The notes beneath the pieces were generated by a model. It saw nothing but the letters and a program-made list of their open reading frames with translations. It was not told where the DNA came from and did not search any database. Shown here piece by piece: positions 63,540 through 64,000 of a DNA stretch of 64,000 bases (positions are counted from its first letter, which is position 1; every line of letters begins with the position of its first letter). The stretch is from positions 24,032,488 to 24,096,487 of the forward strand of contig OX393565.1 of the NCBI GenBank assembly GCA_947652115.1, written 5' to 3'. The translations under genes were made by a program, and so were the position numbers. The stretch comes from Blastomussa wellsi (lineage: Eukaryota > Cnidaria > Anthozoa > Scleractinia > Plerogyridae).

Positions 63540-64000
63540 CCAGAAAACTCTTTTCTTACCACCATTTACACCAATAAGAATTTCTGCAAGTTCTACGAGA
63601 TATAAACAGCCAAGAAAAGCTCTCGCCTTGTAACATCAAAAAACGTCTTTTGAGTTGTCTTGAGTTGAGCACCGATCCGCTCCTTTTCAAACCGAATGCA
63701 ACATTGAAACGAATGACGGGTTCAATATTTCCAATAATCAGTTCATTAATGTACTCTAGGAGGTACGCTTCATTTGGTTCGACTGTAAAATTAAAAACAA
63801 AATGGACATCAATGGCATAAGACAGTGAAACACGCCGAAATGGTTATTATATCACTCTCGTTAGAATGTTCATCACATATAAATATCACCACAAAAATGT
63901 CAGATCAGGGTCATAACGAGGTTATTCATTTTTATAGCTGAACCATTTTTTTCACCCAAACTTTAGATCCATGATCTCAAAAGCGATGGAAATTTTGATC
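63540..64000. other. Gene-free end of window
   Basis: No exon or repeat seen. Confidence 0.4.

Noticed and set aside
1..64000. CRISPR arrays, operons or bacterial features
   Set aside because: No regularly spaced repeats were found; genes have spliceosomal introns, so prokaryotic systems are not expected.

Overview
The window is animal nuclear DNA, most probably from a cnidarian and perhaps a stony coral. It is AT-rich and intron-rich and holds metazoan genes (V-ATPase D, p24 cargo receptor, TNF receptor with a death domain, G-protein gamma, MOSC/mARC enzymes). It is crowded with short non-autonomous DNA transposons, tRNA-derived SINEs and Penelope-like retroelement remnants of the kind common in cnidarian genomes. 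The cnidarian call is an inference from gene style and repeat content. There is one assembly gap of 200 N.

Layout. 1-15.3 kb is almost gene-free and repeat-rich. It has a SINE split by a hAT-like MITE, a 1.1 kb TTAA-flanked element, a foldback element with CRE-like sites, a DDE transposon with about 387-bp terminal inverted repeats (one end duplicated in tandem) and a broken integrase-like transposase gene, a Penelope remnant, and a TTAA-flanked foldback carrying a THAP-like zinc-finger fragment. A G-protein gamma gene lies at 15.35 kb. 15.6-22.4 kb is MITEs, microsatellite, the gap and unassigned sequence. 22.4-28.0 kb is a complete six-exon TNF receptor superfamily gene with a C-terminal death domain. 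28-32 kb is intergenic, with a TTAA element and a Penelope GIY-YIG endonuclease fragment. 32.0-37.2 kb is a six-exon gene that I do not recognise. 39.3-44.5 kb (minus) is the ten-exon V-ATPase subunit D gene, head-to-head (250 bp between start codons) with the five-exon TMED10/p24-delta gene at 44.8-47.2 kb. 50.3-54.9 kb (minus) and 56.2-61.3 kb (plus) are two seven-exon MOSC-domain mARC paralogues, head-to-head, with matching intron phases. Between them are a decayed tRNA copy and a stray duplicate of one exon-1/intron-1 junction. 61.6-62.5 kb is a PIF/Harbinger-like remnant; the rest is unassigned.

All exon models were built by hand from reading frame, GT/AG sites and phase. For the five recognised multi-exon genes and the unrecognised gene the coding lengths close in frame to a stop codon. 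V-ATPase D and TMED10 share a probable bidirectional promoter and both serve secretory or endosomal membranes. The two mARC genes look like an old tandem inversion-duplication. The introns and spacers are where most of the mobile elements sit.
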